DNA of 64,000 nucleotides from Ashinkailepas kermadecensis. Its lineage: Eukaryota > Arthropoda > Thecostraca > Neolepadidae. The position numbers and the translations under genes were made by a program. The stretch's first letter is position 1, and each line of letters opens with the position of its first letter. Of this stretch, positions 34,804 to 46,335 are shown one piece after another. The stretch is from assembly GCA_034440615.1 (NCBI GenBank), contig JAOTOM010004038.1, forward strand, positions 62,001 to 126,000. Reading direction: 5' to 3'. The notes under the pieces are model-generated. The model was not told the origin of the DNA, did not search any database, and saw nothing but the letters and a program-made list of their open reading frames with translations.

Positions 34804-37692
34804 TGTATTCGTCGATGAAGATCTGTCACGGGAAAGTCATATCGATGTCAGTTCTTCAAAACTTAGCATAAATTTTGGAATTGTTCGAAACTTTAGGCAT
34901 TTTCTATTGAATTATAATTTTCCCCTTCTGCATAACTATTTAGCCCTACCATATCTAAATTACTGTGCTGTTGTCTGGGGAAGTACTTAACACACTAAGC
35001 GTGATAAGATTATTAAATTGCAGAAAGGTTTTATCAGGATCATGGTTAAAATGTATTTATATCCTGCAAATGAATTCCCTGTCAAGCATAGTGTTATCAA
35101 GCTCCCGGACACAAATGTCTTTACATCCCAATTGGCTTTCTTAGTCAATCATTACCAGCACCTGTTTGTTGTTCCCTATTTCAATTACATCAACAAGCCG
35201 GCCTCAGAGTTCAAAAACACTTTCAACTACCTGTTCTGCCATTAATTATAAGATGCTTTCATCACCCTTCACTGCACCAAAAGCATGGAATAAAACAATC
35301 TGCACTCACTTCCGTAGAATTGAAGGTATACCTACAATGAAAGTCATTTTGAAAAAAAGTATATCAGGTAACATATTAATACCAAAATGAACTTCTGCAA
35401 TTAATGTCAGTGCCTATGACGATTTATTCATAGTAGCCTTGTTTCCATGGCAGGTTTGAATTGGGATTGGATTTCTACAATTAATCGAATCCGGATTATA
35501 AGGAGCGTTTCCATGACCATTCGCGAGGAAATCAGGATTACATGTAGGATTTCCGAATCCAGATTTGGTGGGAAATCCCGGATTTGCTGGCAATTGCAGC
35601 GCACGTGTGACATTTCCCTTCAATACCCAAAAACGTATGCCACATCGGCGTGGGCTGCGTCGTTGCATGAGAGACTCGAAGAGGGCTTGTTGTTATTTGC
35701 AAACAGCACAGGCGAATTTCCGTGTGTTCCCCGAACCGAACAGCGGTGTTCGTAATACGGCACGTCTATTTGCGCCTGCTAAAAGTGCCCTGAATTCCGA
35801 ACACGGACTTAATTAGCATTTGAATGCCAGGATTTAAGCATTTTAAAGGTTACACTTGGCAGGGGCGGATCCAGTGATTATCATTGGGGAGGGGGTACGT
35901 TTCCTCGGAGGGGTCTTCGGCGGAAAACTTCGCTAATTGGGGAGGGGTACACTGGAGCATACTGAAGGGGCACTTTTCGTCCCCAAAGGGAGCATTTTTC
36001 TCTGAGAGATGCGTTTATGGCTAACAAATCTGTTGAGCATAGGGTAAATAAATTTGTCATGGATTATGATCGGAAAATTCCATAGAAACCTAAAAACGAA
36101 CTTTTGTCATGAAATAAAACATTTATGTAGGAGATATATTCCCTTCATTAAAGTGTTCGGGAAACTAGACACCTGATGTTCGTAATCCTACACAACGACA
36201 TTTTCGCGTTCGGAATACGGCACCTCACTACGAAATAGTTATCTGTTTTAAAGTTGCTCTTAATGCTAAAAGTGAAATGTTTGTAAGTAGGGAAGAAGGG
36301 TCTCACCGGTGTTCATGGCCTTGGTCTCACTTGTTGCTGTGGGCAAGATGGTCTTCAACGGAATTTCCTGGTTCCTGAACTAACACTTCTTCTAATACTG
36401 GGCAAAATTAACTTCTTTGAAGTTGTTGACAGCGGCCTACCATAAGATCTCTGCAAACTGACGTATCACAAAATGATTTTTAACCTTTATTCTGCGTTAA
36501 CCCGGCCACCCTTCACCAAAAACCTTCCAAAAACGACGCCGGCGCTGACGACAGGGGAAGCAGGAAAAGGACGCGTGCTACTATATGCTTCCCACTCCTG
36601 GGAAATCCGGATTTCCTCAGGAAATCTTCTTTCTAAGCCGGATTCGGAAATCCAATCCAGTTAGCTGACGAAGGCGTTTCCATGACTTCGGAAATCCGGA
36701 TTGGTAAAGAAATCCGGATTTGCTAGTGTCATGGAAACGGGGCTGATATGTCTGCGTGTAAAGAAAGCATACGATATGTATGCTGATATGTATGCCGATA
36801 TGCATGGAAACGGGGCTGATATGTCTGTTTCATTCTGCTCTCTTCCTTTCTCTTCCTCTTCCCTGTCGCTCTATTTTCTCTTGATATTTTGTATTTTGTG
36901 TAGCACTATTTTAGAAGAGAAAACGTACGATAAGAAATTTATAACCTTCAGTTTCCTATTAACACCCAAGCAAAGGCATTCCTGGAGACCCAGGCGACGT
37001 TTTTAGCTTTGCTGTTTGTCTGAGATAGCTTCAAGTAAATCGTTTTACTAACATCTGGTGACGGGGTCTGTCTGACAAGAAACACACGCGAGGAGAGGTG
37101 TTCCCTACCTTGACTCGCTTTACCATGACGTACTTCTCATCCCTGCAATTTGACGTAATTAGGCCACACGGATACGGAAAGACACTCCAGGCGACATATT
37201 GATGCGCAGGGGCAAACATAATATTGCTTCAACCCCCCACCCCCACCCCACCCGAAGAAGAGTCTTAGGCTTACAACACCTTTTCTTGTTTCTTATACTA
37301 CTGGTAAACTTCCCTTCCGTTCAACAGAAGCTCTACCCAGGGCTGGTCGCTGCTTTCTTCTTACTACATCGGTACCAGTTGAATGCTTAGGGGCAAGGGT
37401 GCGACTTTTCTCCTCCGCATTGTCTTCTTACTTAACTTTGTATTTCTCCTTTGCTGAGCCGCAAACTGTGCCGTTTTCAGACGAGAAGTGTGACGCCGAT
37501 CACTGTTGCTTCCACTGCCACGATGCCGACGATGACGACCATGACGACGATGACGACGATGATGATGAGGCGGGCTGCGACTGCGACTGCAAACATGGCT
37601 GTCACAAGAGCGTCAAGGGCTACCACTGCCACGGCGTAGGCGACGACAAAAAGTGTTTCTGCACGGACGACCATGACGGCCATGACGACTAA
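31383..37692 (+). CDS. Secreted Cys/His/Asp-rich peptide, copy 2 (two exons)
   Basis: Exons 31383-31443 and 37481-37692 join in phase 1 to give 90 residues. The signal peptide is identical in protein sequence to copy 1 and the donor and acceptor match (AAG|GTAAGG, CCGTTTTCAG). All 11 Cys and the CDCDCKHGC, GYHCHGVGDDKK and CFC segments are unchanged. The only large protein difference is the linker after FHCHDAD: copy 1 has GEEE, copy 2 has an Asp-rich run of GAC/GAT codons with one His, nine residues longer. The intron is about 6.0 kb against 3.0 kb in copy 1 because of later insertions. Preservation of the Cys framework while non-coding parts diverge suggests both copies are functional. Function is unknown; metal binding or a defensin-like activity is inference. 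Confidence 0.8.
32390..32713 (+). mobile_element. CR1-like LINE remnant in intron of copy 2, 5' piece
   Basis: Same element as at 26640 in unit 1, with SLLQMFSKMLGRLIHSNVSP and LDLKIAGTVSKYF. It is cut at 32713 after AAATAGATATCAA by a 1.74-kb insertion. Confidence 0.75.
32714..34456. mobile_element. 1.74-kb insertion made of two related repeat units
   Basis: Absent from unit 1. It holds two direct copies of one repeat, starting at 32714 (AAGCGCCTTCGACGCTTGCT) and 33609 (AAGCGCTTTCGGCACTTGCT). Each has TTGGTTTCATGTGAATCGGT, a CAATCGTGAAAAA segment, GGCAATTGTCGTGGCAACAC and TGGTTGTCGAGATATG. About 85 bp of the LINE present in unit 1 (26975-27059), including the GVAQGP motif, is missing at this site. 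No coding frame is conserved between the two copies. Class unknown. Confidence 0.7.
34457..35395 (+). mobile_element. CR1-like LINE remnant in intron of copy 2, 3' piece
   Basis: Continues the LINE after the insertion with the active-site variant FFVDDTAL (FFADDTAL in unit 1), LPYLNYCAVVWGST and SSPFTAPKAWNKTICTHF. Longer frames survive here than in unit 1, but none is intact. Confidence 0.75.
34728..34801. repeat. (TA)n inside LINE remnant of copy 2
   Basis: Perfect TA tract; at the matching site of unit 1 (27330-27340) there is only a four-dinucleotide TATATATA. It thus expanded after duplication. Confidence 0.95.
35432..36817. mobile_element. Non-autonomous DNA transposon with subterminal repeats, in copy 2 intron
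   Basis: Absent from unit 1, where TTCAT is followed at once by GATATGTCTG. The left end AGCCTTGTTTCCATGGCA and the right end, complement AGCCCCGTTTCCATG, are terminal inverted repeats. AATCCGGATT and close variants occur many times near both ends (for example 35492, 36606 and 36692-36719), as expected for subterminal transposase-binding sites. The right end with flanking GATATGTCTG is repeated at 36730-36754 and 36803-36827, so the original insertion was about 1.31 kb and a 73-bp duplication followed. No transposase is encoded. Confidence 0.75.
35860..36010. other. GGGGCGGATCC-type element end
   Basis: CAGGGGCGGATCCAGTGATT followed by a G-rich stretch matches the start of the small element at 39993. 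No matching right end was found before about 36200, so this may be a truncated copy nested in the larger transposon. Confidence 0.4.
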
Positions 37693-37857
37693 CTAACAAC
37701 CAACAGGCAACTAACTGCCTACGCGCCGATCGCGACCACACCGAGTCAAGGAAAATGCACGGGGAAACATGGATTCGAACGCACGGACGACATGGCGGAG
37801 GCGCGGAATGAGAACGCACAACGTTACGCTCGGAGCAGCGTGGCGCGCTGCGCCGGT

Positions 37858-38010
37858 ATCGATGGCGAACGCTGGCGGACGCCAGTTGTTGACGGTGAAT
37901 ACTGGAGGACGCTGGCTGTTGATGGCGAATGCTGGCGGACGCCAGTTGTTGACGGTGAATACTGGAGGACGCTGGCTGTTGATGGCGAATGCTGGCGGAC
38001 GCTGGTTATC
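37858..38010. repeat. 30-bp array after copy 2 stop
   Basis: Same 30-bp array as 28984-29133 in unit 1, with the same number of units and few substitutions. Confidence 0.85.
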
Positions 38011-38329
38011 ACCAGAGGGTTTATATGTCGACGACGGTTGACGCTGGGTGTCAAATATATCCTTTGGTTGGTTGGTTATTTGAGCTTTAGGGCGCATCGA
38101 CGATGATTGACGCAGTACGTCTGGTTCATCGACGATGGCTCATATTACGCAGGATATGCACGATATGTCGACGATGACTGATGCCGTTTAGCAGTGCATG
38201 GCGATCATGACCGGCAGCCGAGCTTCACGGTATCGACGACATTCGACAACAGCCATCTGATGTACCGATGGTTATGCCCAGCAGCTTCGCCACCAGGGGG
38301 ACGGGGGACCCCCCCCCCCTCCTCCAACT

Positions 38330-39690
38330 TGAAACGAAACCTTTCTTTCAACACTTCAACACTGCGTTTTAGCAATTTTCGGTGGCTACGTCGCGATTTC
38401 TGGCTACGTGGCTACATCCGTCGTGATTTTTGTTTGGCCTAGGCGCGTGTATCAGTTTACCCGACACGCGAACTTTCTGGGCTGGCCGCAATTTTTCGTG
38501 ACCTCCTCTTATTTTTTTCGAAGTCGGAGTCCTGGAGTAATTTTTTCGGGTCCCTGCCGCGATTTGTGGAGCGCTAGTACGTATGTTCGTCTCTACGCGA
38601 TTTTTAGAGGAATTTGGCGTGATTTTTGAGGCTCTAGAACGATTTCATGATGTTCAGAAAACCTGCTCATTTTGGAGGCAACGACTTAATTCTTGCTCGG
38701 GTCACGATGCGGTGTGTGCCAAGCTCTGTTTATTTGTGGACCCGATGATAATTTTTCGGTCACCAGTGCGATTTTCGGGACCACGGGCGATATCTTTCGG
38801 GCCGAGCGCAAAACTTTCGGGCCCAGATTCGAATTGTCGAGCCATCTGGTGAGTTTTTGATACCCTGTTTTATCTATTTTGGGGTCCCGACTAAAAAAAT
38901 TTGGAGACTCGACAATAATTGTTGGAACCTAGCGCGATTTCCTATGGTCCCGGCACGATTGTCGGAAACCGGCGCGAGTTGCGAGGTTCCCGCTGTATTT
39001 AATCATGGCCCACGGCGGGAATTTTGGAGGACAGGACGATAATTATTGGAGTTCCACCGCGATGTTTTGGGCCCCCAGTGTGATTTTTTTGCAGCCATGT
39101 GAGTGTTTGTAGGGCTCCGGTGCTACTTTTGTCCCCGGCGCGGGTTCGCGGGACCCTAATGGGACATGGTCGATGCACCATGTCCTGATGCACCCTGAAG
39201 CCCAAATAACTAACTAAATAACGAGTTTCAGGGCCCCGCTGTACTTAATTACAGCATGATGCGAACATCGCGTGGCCCCGAGGGGAATTTTGGGGCGCAT
39301 TGCGATTTTTCAGACACTTGCGGGAGTTTTCGTGGCGCCACACTAATTATTTGGGTTTCTAAACGCGAATTTTTTGGTGGGGGCCCGGCGATAATTTTGT
39401 GATCCAAGCATAATTTTTGAAGGCCCCCGAAGATCTTCTGGGTGCCATGCGCCAGTTCTCGGGGCTCCGCAGTATTTATTTATAGCATTCGAAACCAATG
39501 TTTGGAGCCTCATAGAAAGTGTTCGGGGCCTAGTGTGATTTTGGTGCGCCGCGGCGCGATTTTTCGTGCCCCGGCGTGAGTTTTGAGAGCCCTGCTCTAT
39601 TTTGTTGGAACTCCGACGGAACTTCTTTTTGCCTTAGCGCGATTTTTGAGAGCCCGGTGCGATTCTTGGGGTCCCACTATACCTGTCAGG
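38330..39690. repeat. Degenerate ~28-bp phrase array, unit 2 and beyond
   Basis: Same GCGATTTTT / GGGGCCC phrase array as in unit 1. It continues about 330 bp past the end of the duplicated unit (39356-39690), so the array was longer than the duplicated segment. Near 39170 it has the same short text resembling an I-element tail. Confidence 0.6.
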
Positions 39691-39992
39691 GGTGGGAGGA
39701 TTTCCCCCTTTGCCCCCTTCGATGCACCACTACCGCCAGCATGATCTTCATCGCTGTTGAAAAATGTTTGATGCCGAAGTATATCTCAATGCCGATCGAC
39801 GGTGGTCAGAAGGACAAATAGCACCACCAGTGGCAAGTTTTGTAGCCACTGCTACGGGAGCGGTATGCAACCTGTGGTTTAATGTAGTCGAAATTAACAA
39901 ATAGCCATCTCAGTGGGTACCAATGTACTTAATTAGCCATCTGAGCGCACCACAAGCATGGTAATACGATGGAAACTAGATGCGGTCTTAGG

Positions 39993-40202
39993 CAGGGGCG
40001 GATCCGGAAGGCTGGCTTTCGACCAGTTTGGGGGAGGGGTAATACAAAAAAACTCCAGACGGGAATTGCCTACATTTCATCGGTCCGCCTAAGATAATAA
40101 TGCTCCAAAAAGAGGCTTTAGATTTCGAGAAAATGTCATTTCAATGCAAATGATCAGAACAATCGACCTTTTAAGTGCTCTTGCACCCTGGATCCGCCAA
40201 TG
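39993..40202. mobile_element. 210-bp MITE with CAGGGGCGGATCC ends
   Basis: It begins CAGGGGCGGATCCGG and ends CCTGGATCCGCCAATG, giving imperfect inverted ends of about 18 bp. A purine-rich GGGGGAGGGG follows the left end. A clear target duplication was not found. The end type recalls hAT-like small elements, which is inference. Confidence 0.6.
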
Positions 40203-41226
40203 GAATTAAGGACTACAAAATTGGATCCGATCTTGGTATTGTCGTATGTGTCAACACAAATACATTATTTTCTCAGTTAAGTTAAAGCCACAATTTAAAA
40301 AAAAACGCAGTTCACGTATTGACACAGGTATTTGGCTGTCTTACAATGCCAAAATCTTTGAGATTTGATCAAAGTTAGACACTGGCGTATCTAAGAGGGG
40401 CCCACAGGGGTCATGCCCCCTCCCCGCGAAATGTAAACATTCCATGAGTTGAATATTGCCTTAAGCAGACCCGACAAATGTTAGCTATTCAAATCCCAAA
40501 AGGTTTTTTTTGTCAAGTTCGTAGACTTTTTTAATTGTTCCCCATGCGGTCCTTTAGGATCCGTCCCTGAACATAAATGCGAACTTAGGCATAACAAGAC
40601 AGAAGTTTACCCTGGTTTTGCCGTGTTTGTTGACACAAGCCCGTTGTGGGCTCGAAATTTCGGGACATAATTGAAAAACCATAATACTGAATAATAATAT
40701 AGTCTGTTGGCTATCTTACGGTATCAGGTTTCTCCGGATATGAAAAGCATTATATGCGGACATGGACAATGCAAGACAGAAGCTTATCCTGGTCTTGCGT
40801 GTTCAACACAAACGTGTTTGTTGTTGTTGTTGTCATCACAAACCTGATTGTTCTGGAACGACAGGGACCAGGGGTCGAACTATTCGAACATGATTGGGAG
40901 AGCAAATGTGTTCGTCATGCCTTTCTACCCGTGTGCATATTTCCATATCCATACTTCGGTATTCTTAGTTTCACGTGTCCGTCATCCAACATGAATTATA
41001 ATACTCTTGATGCAGCTTTTGCTCCCTATCGGAGTGATCGAAGATGCTTTTGGACAAGCTTGTGATGTCATTACAATTAGCTCAAGATCAGCAATCGACA
41101 ACATAATTATCAACACAATGCTCAAGACAGTACCTAAAGTGATTCCTAATATTCTTGATTTGTACGGCAGACAACTCAGACCGTCATCAGTAATCTTTGC
41201 CTCGGCTGCGAGTTATAATAGTTATG

Positions 41227-41235
<9 letters not shown>
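40203..41235. other. Intergenic DNA, no gene recognised
   Basis: No coding signal beyond short frames. Near 40380 the text CTAAGAGGGGCCCACAGGGG resembles one end of another small element without a partner. Confidence 0.5.

Positions 41236-41312
<77 letters not shown>
41236..41312. repeat. (TA)n left of foldback element
   Basis: Perfect TA tract directly before the left arm of the long inverted repeat. Confidence 0.95.
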
Positions 41313-41315
<3 letters not shown>

Positions 41316-41332
41316 TATATATTTTCTTTTTA

Positions 41333-42272
41333 AATATACATACCGATTCAGCACAACATCGTACCTTATTCAGTGCCACGTTGCGCCATGTGTTCGCCAC
41401 ACTCGACAATTAAAACAATACATTCTAAGCTAAAAATTAGGTGTCGATCGAAGTTGCCTTGGACACCTCCGATTAAGCACAACTAAGGAACCATTCATCG
41501 AATAATCTAACAGGCGATTCCAAGACAAAACCATCACATGCCAACACGCGTGTTAGGAAAATGGAAAGGAGGATACGTGTTCAAGCGAAAACTTACGACA
41601 TGACAGAAGCAAGATTACCAAAGCTGTAACGACAAATCGTCACCGTCGTAGTACAACAATTATACACATCCACCATGTCACCCTCTAAATCCTTCTCTTC
41701 TCCGATTAAGTCCCCCTACTTTCGACTCCGTTCCTAATATGCTGTTTCATCTATTTTCCCGTTGTCGTTCATAAAATAAATTTTCCATCCATACACTTTT
41801 GTCCGCATAGTTGGGCTATGAAGCGTTTGGAAGGAAAATTTATATTATAGACGGCAGCGGGAAAACAGAATCGAAAGTAGGGGGATTTTATCGGAGAAAA
41901 GAATGATTTAGGATGTGATATTGTGGATGTGTATTATGTTGTACTATAATGGTGACGAATTGTCTCGGCCCCTTCGTTAATCTTGCATCTGTTATGTCGT
42001 AAATTTTTGCTTGAACACGTATCCTCAATTGCATTTGTTTTTAACACACGCTTTGGCATGTGATGGTTTTATCTTGGATTCGCCTGCTAGATTATTCGAT
42101 GTGTGGCTAATTAGTTGTGCTTAATCGGAGGTGTCCTAGACAGCTTCGATTGACACCTGATTTTCAGCTTAGCATGATTCGTTATTATTGTCGAGTGTGG
42201 CGAACACATGGTGCAACGTGGCACTGAAGAAGGTACGAAGTTGTATTGAAACGGTATGCAGATATAATGTGA
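41333..42272. mobile_element. Foldback element: ~450-bp inverted arms
   Basis: The left arm (about 41333-41797) and right arm (about 41827-42272) are reverse complements with scattered differences; for example CGCCACACTCGACAATTA on the left against TTGTCGAGTGTGGCG on the right, and TCCCCCTACTTTCGACTC against GAATCGAAAGTAGGGGG. The spacer is about 30 bp. No coding. TA tracts flank both ends, so it probably inserted into a TA microsatellite or uses TA-rich targets. Confidence 0.85.
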
Positions 42273-42313
42273 ACATTGCTAGCCCGAGTCTAGTTTTCAT
42301 CAATGTATATCCA

Positions 42314-42508
<195 letters not shown>

Positions 42509-42576
42509 TTATTTCAGCAAGACTGCAACCTGGGCATCTCAACGCATCTCCGGAAGCCTTCCGGCTCGTTGGTCCC

Positions 42577-42714
42577 CTGACGCCTGGCCCAGCTCAAGGT
42601 CCACAGGCCGTCCACTGACGCTTGGCCTAGCTCAAGTTCCACAGGCCGTCCACTGACGCCTGGCCTAGCTCAAGTTCCACAGGCCGTCCTCTGACGTCTG
42701 GCCTAGATCTGGTT
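42577..42714. repeat. 38-bp tandem repeat, about 3.6 units
   Basis: Units of CTGACGCYTGGCCTAGCTCA followed by AGTTCCACAGGCCGTCCA, with minor substitutions. Confidence 0.85.
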
Positions 42715-44535
42715 TGCCGGAAAGTCGCAGTGCATGTATTTGCTGTCCGCCATGCCAGTGCAGTCGATAGCGGATCGGGATTGAAGGAGGCAACGTATAT
42801 TTTTACCAGTATTCTAGTGGTGGCTTTTGGTGAACGCGTAACATCTGAAGTTCGAAGGTGTGTGGCTATTGAAACAGTATAAAGGCAATGCTGCCGAATG
42901 TGATGGACAGTTCAAACTCAAAGAGGTCACTGGACAGTTTTTAGGTCGATTTCTTTCAGTCAATGGCATGGGGCAACGACATATTTTAGGATGTAAGGGG
43001 GGAGGGTATGGACATCTTGTCCCGGTGTCCCATCCCACATTCTTCGGCAGATGAATGCTACCATGTTCGGTATACACGGATTCACGTTCGACTGCGCTGT
43101 GCTTTCAACATATGTCCTAGCTAGTCTATTGCCCATAATGATACCCTTTATTTGCAAGATTAAACATCAATATGTTGATTCCACGAATTCATTAATATAA
43201 CTTCTAAGTTGTAATGATGCTGCACTTGCACATTCACTGATCATGGCTCATGGATGGATCATGGAGCATGGATCAATTGATCCTAAATTAACTCATCTGG
43301 CGCCGTCGTATTTTATGTTTTAAAAGATGGTACTAAAAGAACACCAGGCGCGATGCTTATTGCTGATATTCCTCACTGCAATATTGTACAGTGAAATACC
43401 ACTCAATGACAACACGAAAGCTCGACAACATGATGTATTTCAACCATCCACCTATGTGTTTAATTTAGACACCATTTGGGTGCGGGAAGGAGGGCTTGAG
43501 ATTTATAAAGCTTATCTGATATGACTGGCTGGATATTTCAAGAGAATCATAGCGACAAAATATAACCGTTTATGTTTCTTCAATGTATTCACGGCAGTTG
43601 TGGACTTCGAAATCGAAGCAGAGGTTACCTATAGCTTTGTTTCTGTGGAATTGCGTTACGTTTCAGCAAGGTTCATGAGTGGATGCTTAAATTATTTTAA
43701 ATGATTATTCCAATACCTGCTCATTCAATCCGCATATTTTAGTGCAAGGGTTAAATTACAGTCAAAAGTGACAAGAATGTTTTCTGCTGTTGACCAACCA
43801 CTTACACCTGGTATACGAAAGCATTATTTTTAGTGATAGCTCACACAACTCCGTCAGTGATGCCAGTTGGCAATTTGTCGACACCGTCAGAGATGCCAGT
43901 TGGCGATTTAACTGCAACTTAACTGTATAGGCAGCGAGATGCTTCGGTCCTCCGAAAACGGCTTAATTTTAAGATACTCTATATTGTAAGAATATAATCG
44001 TATTTCAACTATGTAGTATTATGCATGAAGCATGTATATCGAAATACATTTAATTATGGTGGTCTTCTCAACAGATATCCAGGGCACACAGGAAGAAGGA
44101 AAATGGAGATATATGTTTTTCTTCTTCTAATATCGACCCCTGTTTCGGATCGACCCCTGCCCCTGTTTAGCCTATCCAATTTAGCTACACGCACCATTAC
44201 TGGCTCGATTTAAGTTGGGTTTCCCTGCGGCAAACTGGCCAAGAATCAGGAAAGCCTGCTCAGAAACGCCTCGATTTTCTTTTTGTAGATAAGTCGCCAC
44301 CAGGTGGCCATAAGTAGAAGTATCCCCAGTAGCACCCTGACACAAGGTATCAAGCTAATAACACCAAGGAACTCCTGGGGCCACTTAATGAAATGCGTGA
44401 TGCGGGGAGAAAGGGAAAAGAAAGATTCATGGAATGCAACACATACTCACACCGACATATGCACGCACATACACACAATTGCACATTCGTGTAAACAAGT
44501 ACATACCTATATGTGCTTAATCACATTAATCACAT
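42715..44535. other. Intergenic DNA, no gene recognised
   Basis: Several frames of 60-90 residues occur, none with a known motif, signal peptide or splice context that I can support. Confidence 0.5.
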
Positions 44536-44537
44536 TC

Positions 44538-44540
44538 ATA

Positions 44541-44588
<48 letters not shown>

Positions 44589-44635
44589 TATCCATATATA
44601 TATATCCATATATATATACATATATATACATATAT

Positions 44636-44700
<65 letters not shown>
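44538..44700. repeat. Interrupted (TA)n microsatellite
   Basis: TA repeats with CATATCC and ACATA interruptions. The tract ends about 70 bp downstream of the transporter stop codon, so a transcript with a longer 3' end would contain its complement. Confidence 0.95.
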
Positions 44701-44702
<2 letters not shown>

Positions 44703-44769
44703 CGCCGGCGCGCTGACATCAATATTTTACACCTCGATCTTCAGCCGTGGCTGGGGATGTTATGCTTAG

Positions 44770-46323
44770 TCAGATATGGTGCCGGCACGACGACGGCGGA
44801 TCGGCGGATGTCTTGCTGTGCTGTAGGTGTTTCTGTGGCCGAAGTCGTCCGCCGAGGGTCAACGTCGCACCCAGTCCAACAGCCGCGAACGCACCAGCCA
44901 GCAGAAACGTCGCCAGGTAGCCATACTGGCTCTGCAGAAAGCTGTACAGTAGAAGAGCAAGGGGAAAAGGCGCGGATGAACTTATTGAGATTGTGCTGAA
45001 TATCAGACCGGAGCTCATTGGTCCAAACACCTGAACCGTTCCCGCCACGATTGCAGGGAACACGCCCGCGTACGTGAAGTATAGACTCCACACCCAAATC
45101 ATGAGCATCACCCTGCCGCCCACTGGTGTCGCCGGAAGCGAAAAGAAGAGGACGCTCAAGAGCGCTGACAGACAGCTCATGACCATCTTGAAGCCAAGCC
45201 TGTCGCAGAGACAACCCCAGGTAAGTTGTCCGAGCATGCTGAACACAGAACAGCCGGAGCCAACCATGGATAGGAAGTAGTCGTCTTGGATGAAGGTCTG
45301 ACCGAACGCTTTCCAAAGTGGGTTGATAATTGTACCCGCCATTTTCAACGTCCCGTACCCAATTAGCAGAGCATACATTTCCCGTTTCCCAAACGATTCG
45401 CATAACGAGTGCGACCGATTGTCCTCCTCGTCTTCGTCCTCCTCGTCCAGGCCATCGTGCTTCCTCTGGATAGCGGTCTGTGGAGCGTCCGAAACCGGAG
45501 GCAGGCTTCGACTATCAGCCCTCTGGACTTCAGTTGGCTGTAGGTGCTGCGAAGTTTCCATCAGTGTCGATGGCTGCGGAGCTGTACGGACAGGTGGATC
45601 GCGCATTGCCAGAATGCCGAACACCTGTAGTCCGATCGTGACGGCCGCCTCCACCATAAACATCTCCGGAACGTGCTGGAGCAGCGCGCGGTCGTGGAAG
45701 AAGCCGTCCTCCTCATGCGGCGACACGTTGTCGGGGTTCAGGTAGCCGGTCTGCAGGGTGGTGAAGAGGACGCCGCCCAGACAGTAGCCTCCGGTCACCA
45801 CGCCCGACACCAGACCCGCGTGATGCGGAAACCACCTGTGGCTCACGAGCAGCGGCACCATGAACAGAAGTCCGACGCCGGCGCCCTGCAGCACGCCGTA
45901 CGTCACGGTCACCCACAGCATGGACTGGCGCACCGTCAAGCTGGTGAGGGCGATGGAGCCGCTGATCAGAACACCTGCCGCCAGGATGGTGGCCCGCCGC
46001 CCGACCCTACGGTACAGCACACTGCCTGGCAGGTAGGCGAGACCCGAGATGAAGGGAAGAAGCGTGCCAACCCAGGCGCTCTCCGCGTATCCGACATCCT
46101 GCCCCACCGTCACATGCAGATACGATGTCATGTAGGTGGTGAGGTTGCCGAACGCGTAGCCGCCACCGAGCGAGAGGTGCAGCACGAAGCCGGAGATGAC
46201 TGCCAACACTCCACCCGTGGGTAGGTTGCGCACGGAGCTGGCCAGTTCGCGCAACCTTCCGCCCATCACGTTCCATTCACGGTGTCCGCGCCTACGGCTG
46301 CCTGAGTGTCCCTCTGAAGCCAT
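44770..46323 (-). CDS. MFS transporter, oxalate/formate-MCT-like, 12 TM
   Basis: A 517-residue major facilitator, probably a plasma-membrane carrier for a small monocarboxylate or related anion; the substrate is not readable. Hydrophobic segments at about 38-57, 83-101, 110-129, 135-158, 170-190 and 219-240 form the first half, and 315-335, 350-372, 379-397, 404-425, 436-460 and 468-491 the second. The loop between helices 2 and 3 has [10 protein letters not shown] (MFS motif A) and the loop between 8 and 9 repeats it as [10 protein letters not shown]. Helix 1 [17 protein letters not shown] resembles OxlT-type carriers; the MCT signature at helix 1 is not seen. The central loop (about 241-312) is long, with the acidic run [10 protein letters not shown]. 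The second Met is taken as start because it lies in ACCATGG; six codons upstream a TTTGCAG acceptor (exon from 46335) implies a 5'-UTR intron. The coding region has no intron. Confidence 0.85.
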   Translation of the reverse strand: MASEGHSGSRRRGHREWNVMGGRLRELASSVRNLPTGGVLAVISGFVLHLSLGGGYAFGNLTTYMTSYLHVTVGQDVGYAESAWVGTLLPFISGLAYLPGSVLYRRVGRRATILAAGVLISGSIALTSLTVRQSMLWVTVTYGVLQGAGVGLLFMVPLLVSHRWFPHHAGLVSGVVTGGYCLGGVLFTTLQTGYLNPDNVSPHEEDGFFHDRALLQHVPEMFMVEAAVTIGLQVFGILAMRDPPVRTAPQPSTLMETSQHLQPTEVQRADSRSLPPVSDAPQTAIQRKHDGLDEEDEDEEDNRSHSLCESFGKREMYALLIGYGTLKMAGTIINPLWKAFGQTFIQDDYFLSMVGSGCSVFSMLGQLTWGCLCDRLGFKMVMSCLSALLSVLFFSLPATPVGGRVMLMIWVWSLYFTYAGVFPAIVAGTVQVFGPMSSGLIFSTISISSSAPFPLALLLYSFLQSQYGYLATFLLAGAFAAVGLGATLTLGGRLRPQKHLQHSKTSADPPSSCRHHI

Positions 46324-46335
46324 GGTCGTGCGGCA

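Larger units (their letters stand above)
30474..39355 (+). repeat. Large tandem duplication, unit 2 (~8.9 kb)
   Basis: Unit 2 repeats unit 1 from the GGGCAGCTACCTTGTAATGG phrase to CGCCACACTAATTATTTGGG. It is about 3.1 kb longer because of insertions at 32714-34456 and 35432-36817. The two units differ by scattered substitutions, small indels and microsatellite length. Confidence 0.9.

Noticed and set aside
45673..46224. Plus-strand 183-codon frame opposite the transporter
   Set aside because: It is a GC-rich shadow of the minus-strand coding frame with no motif of its own.
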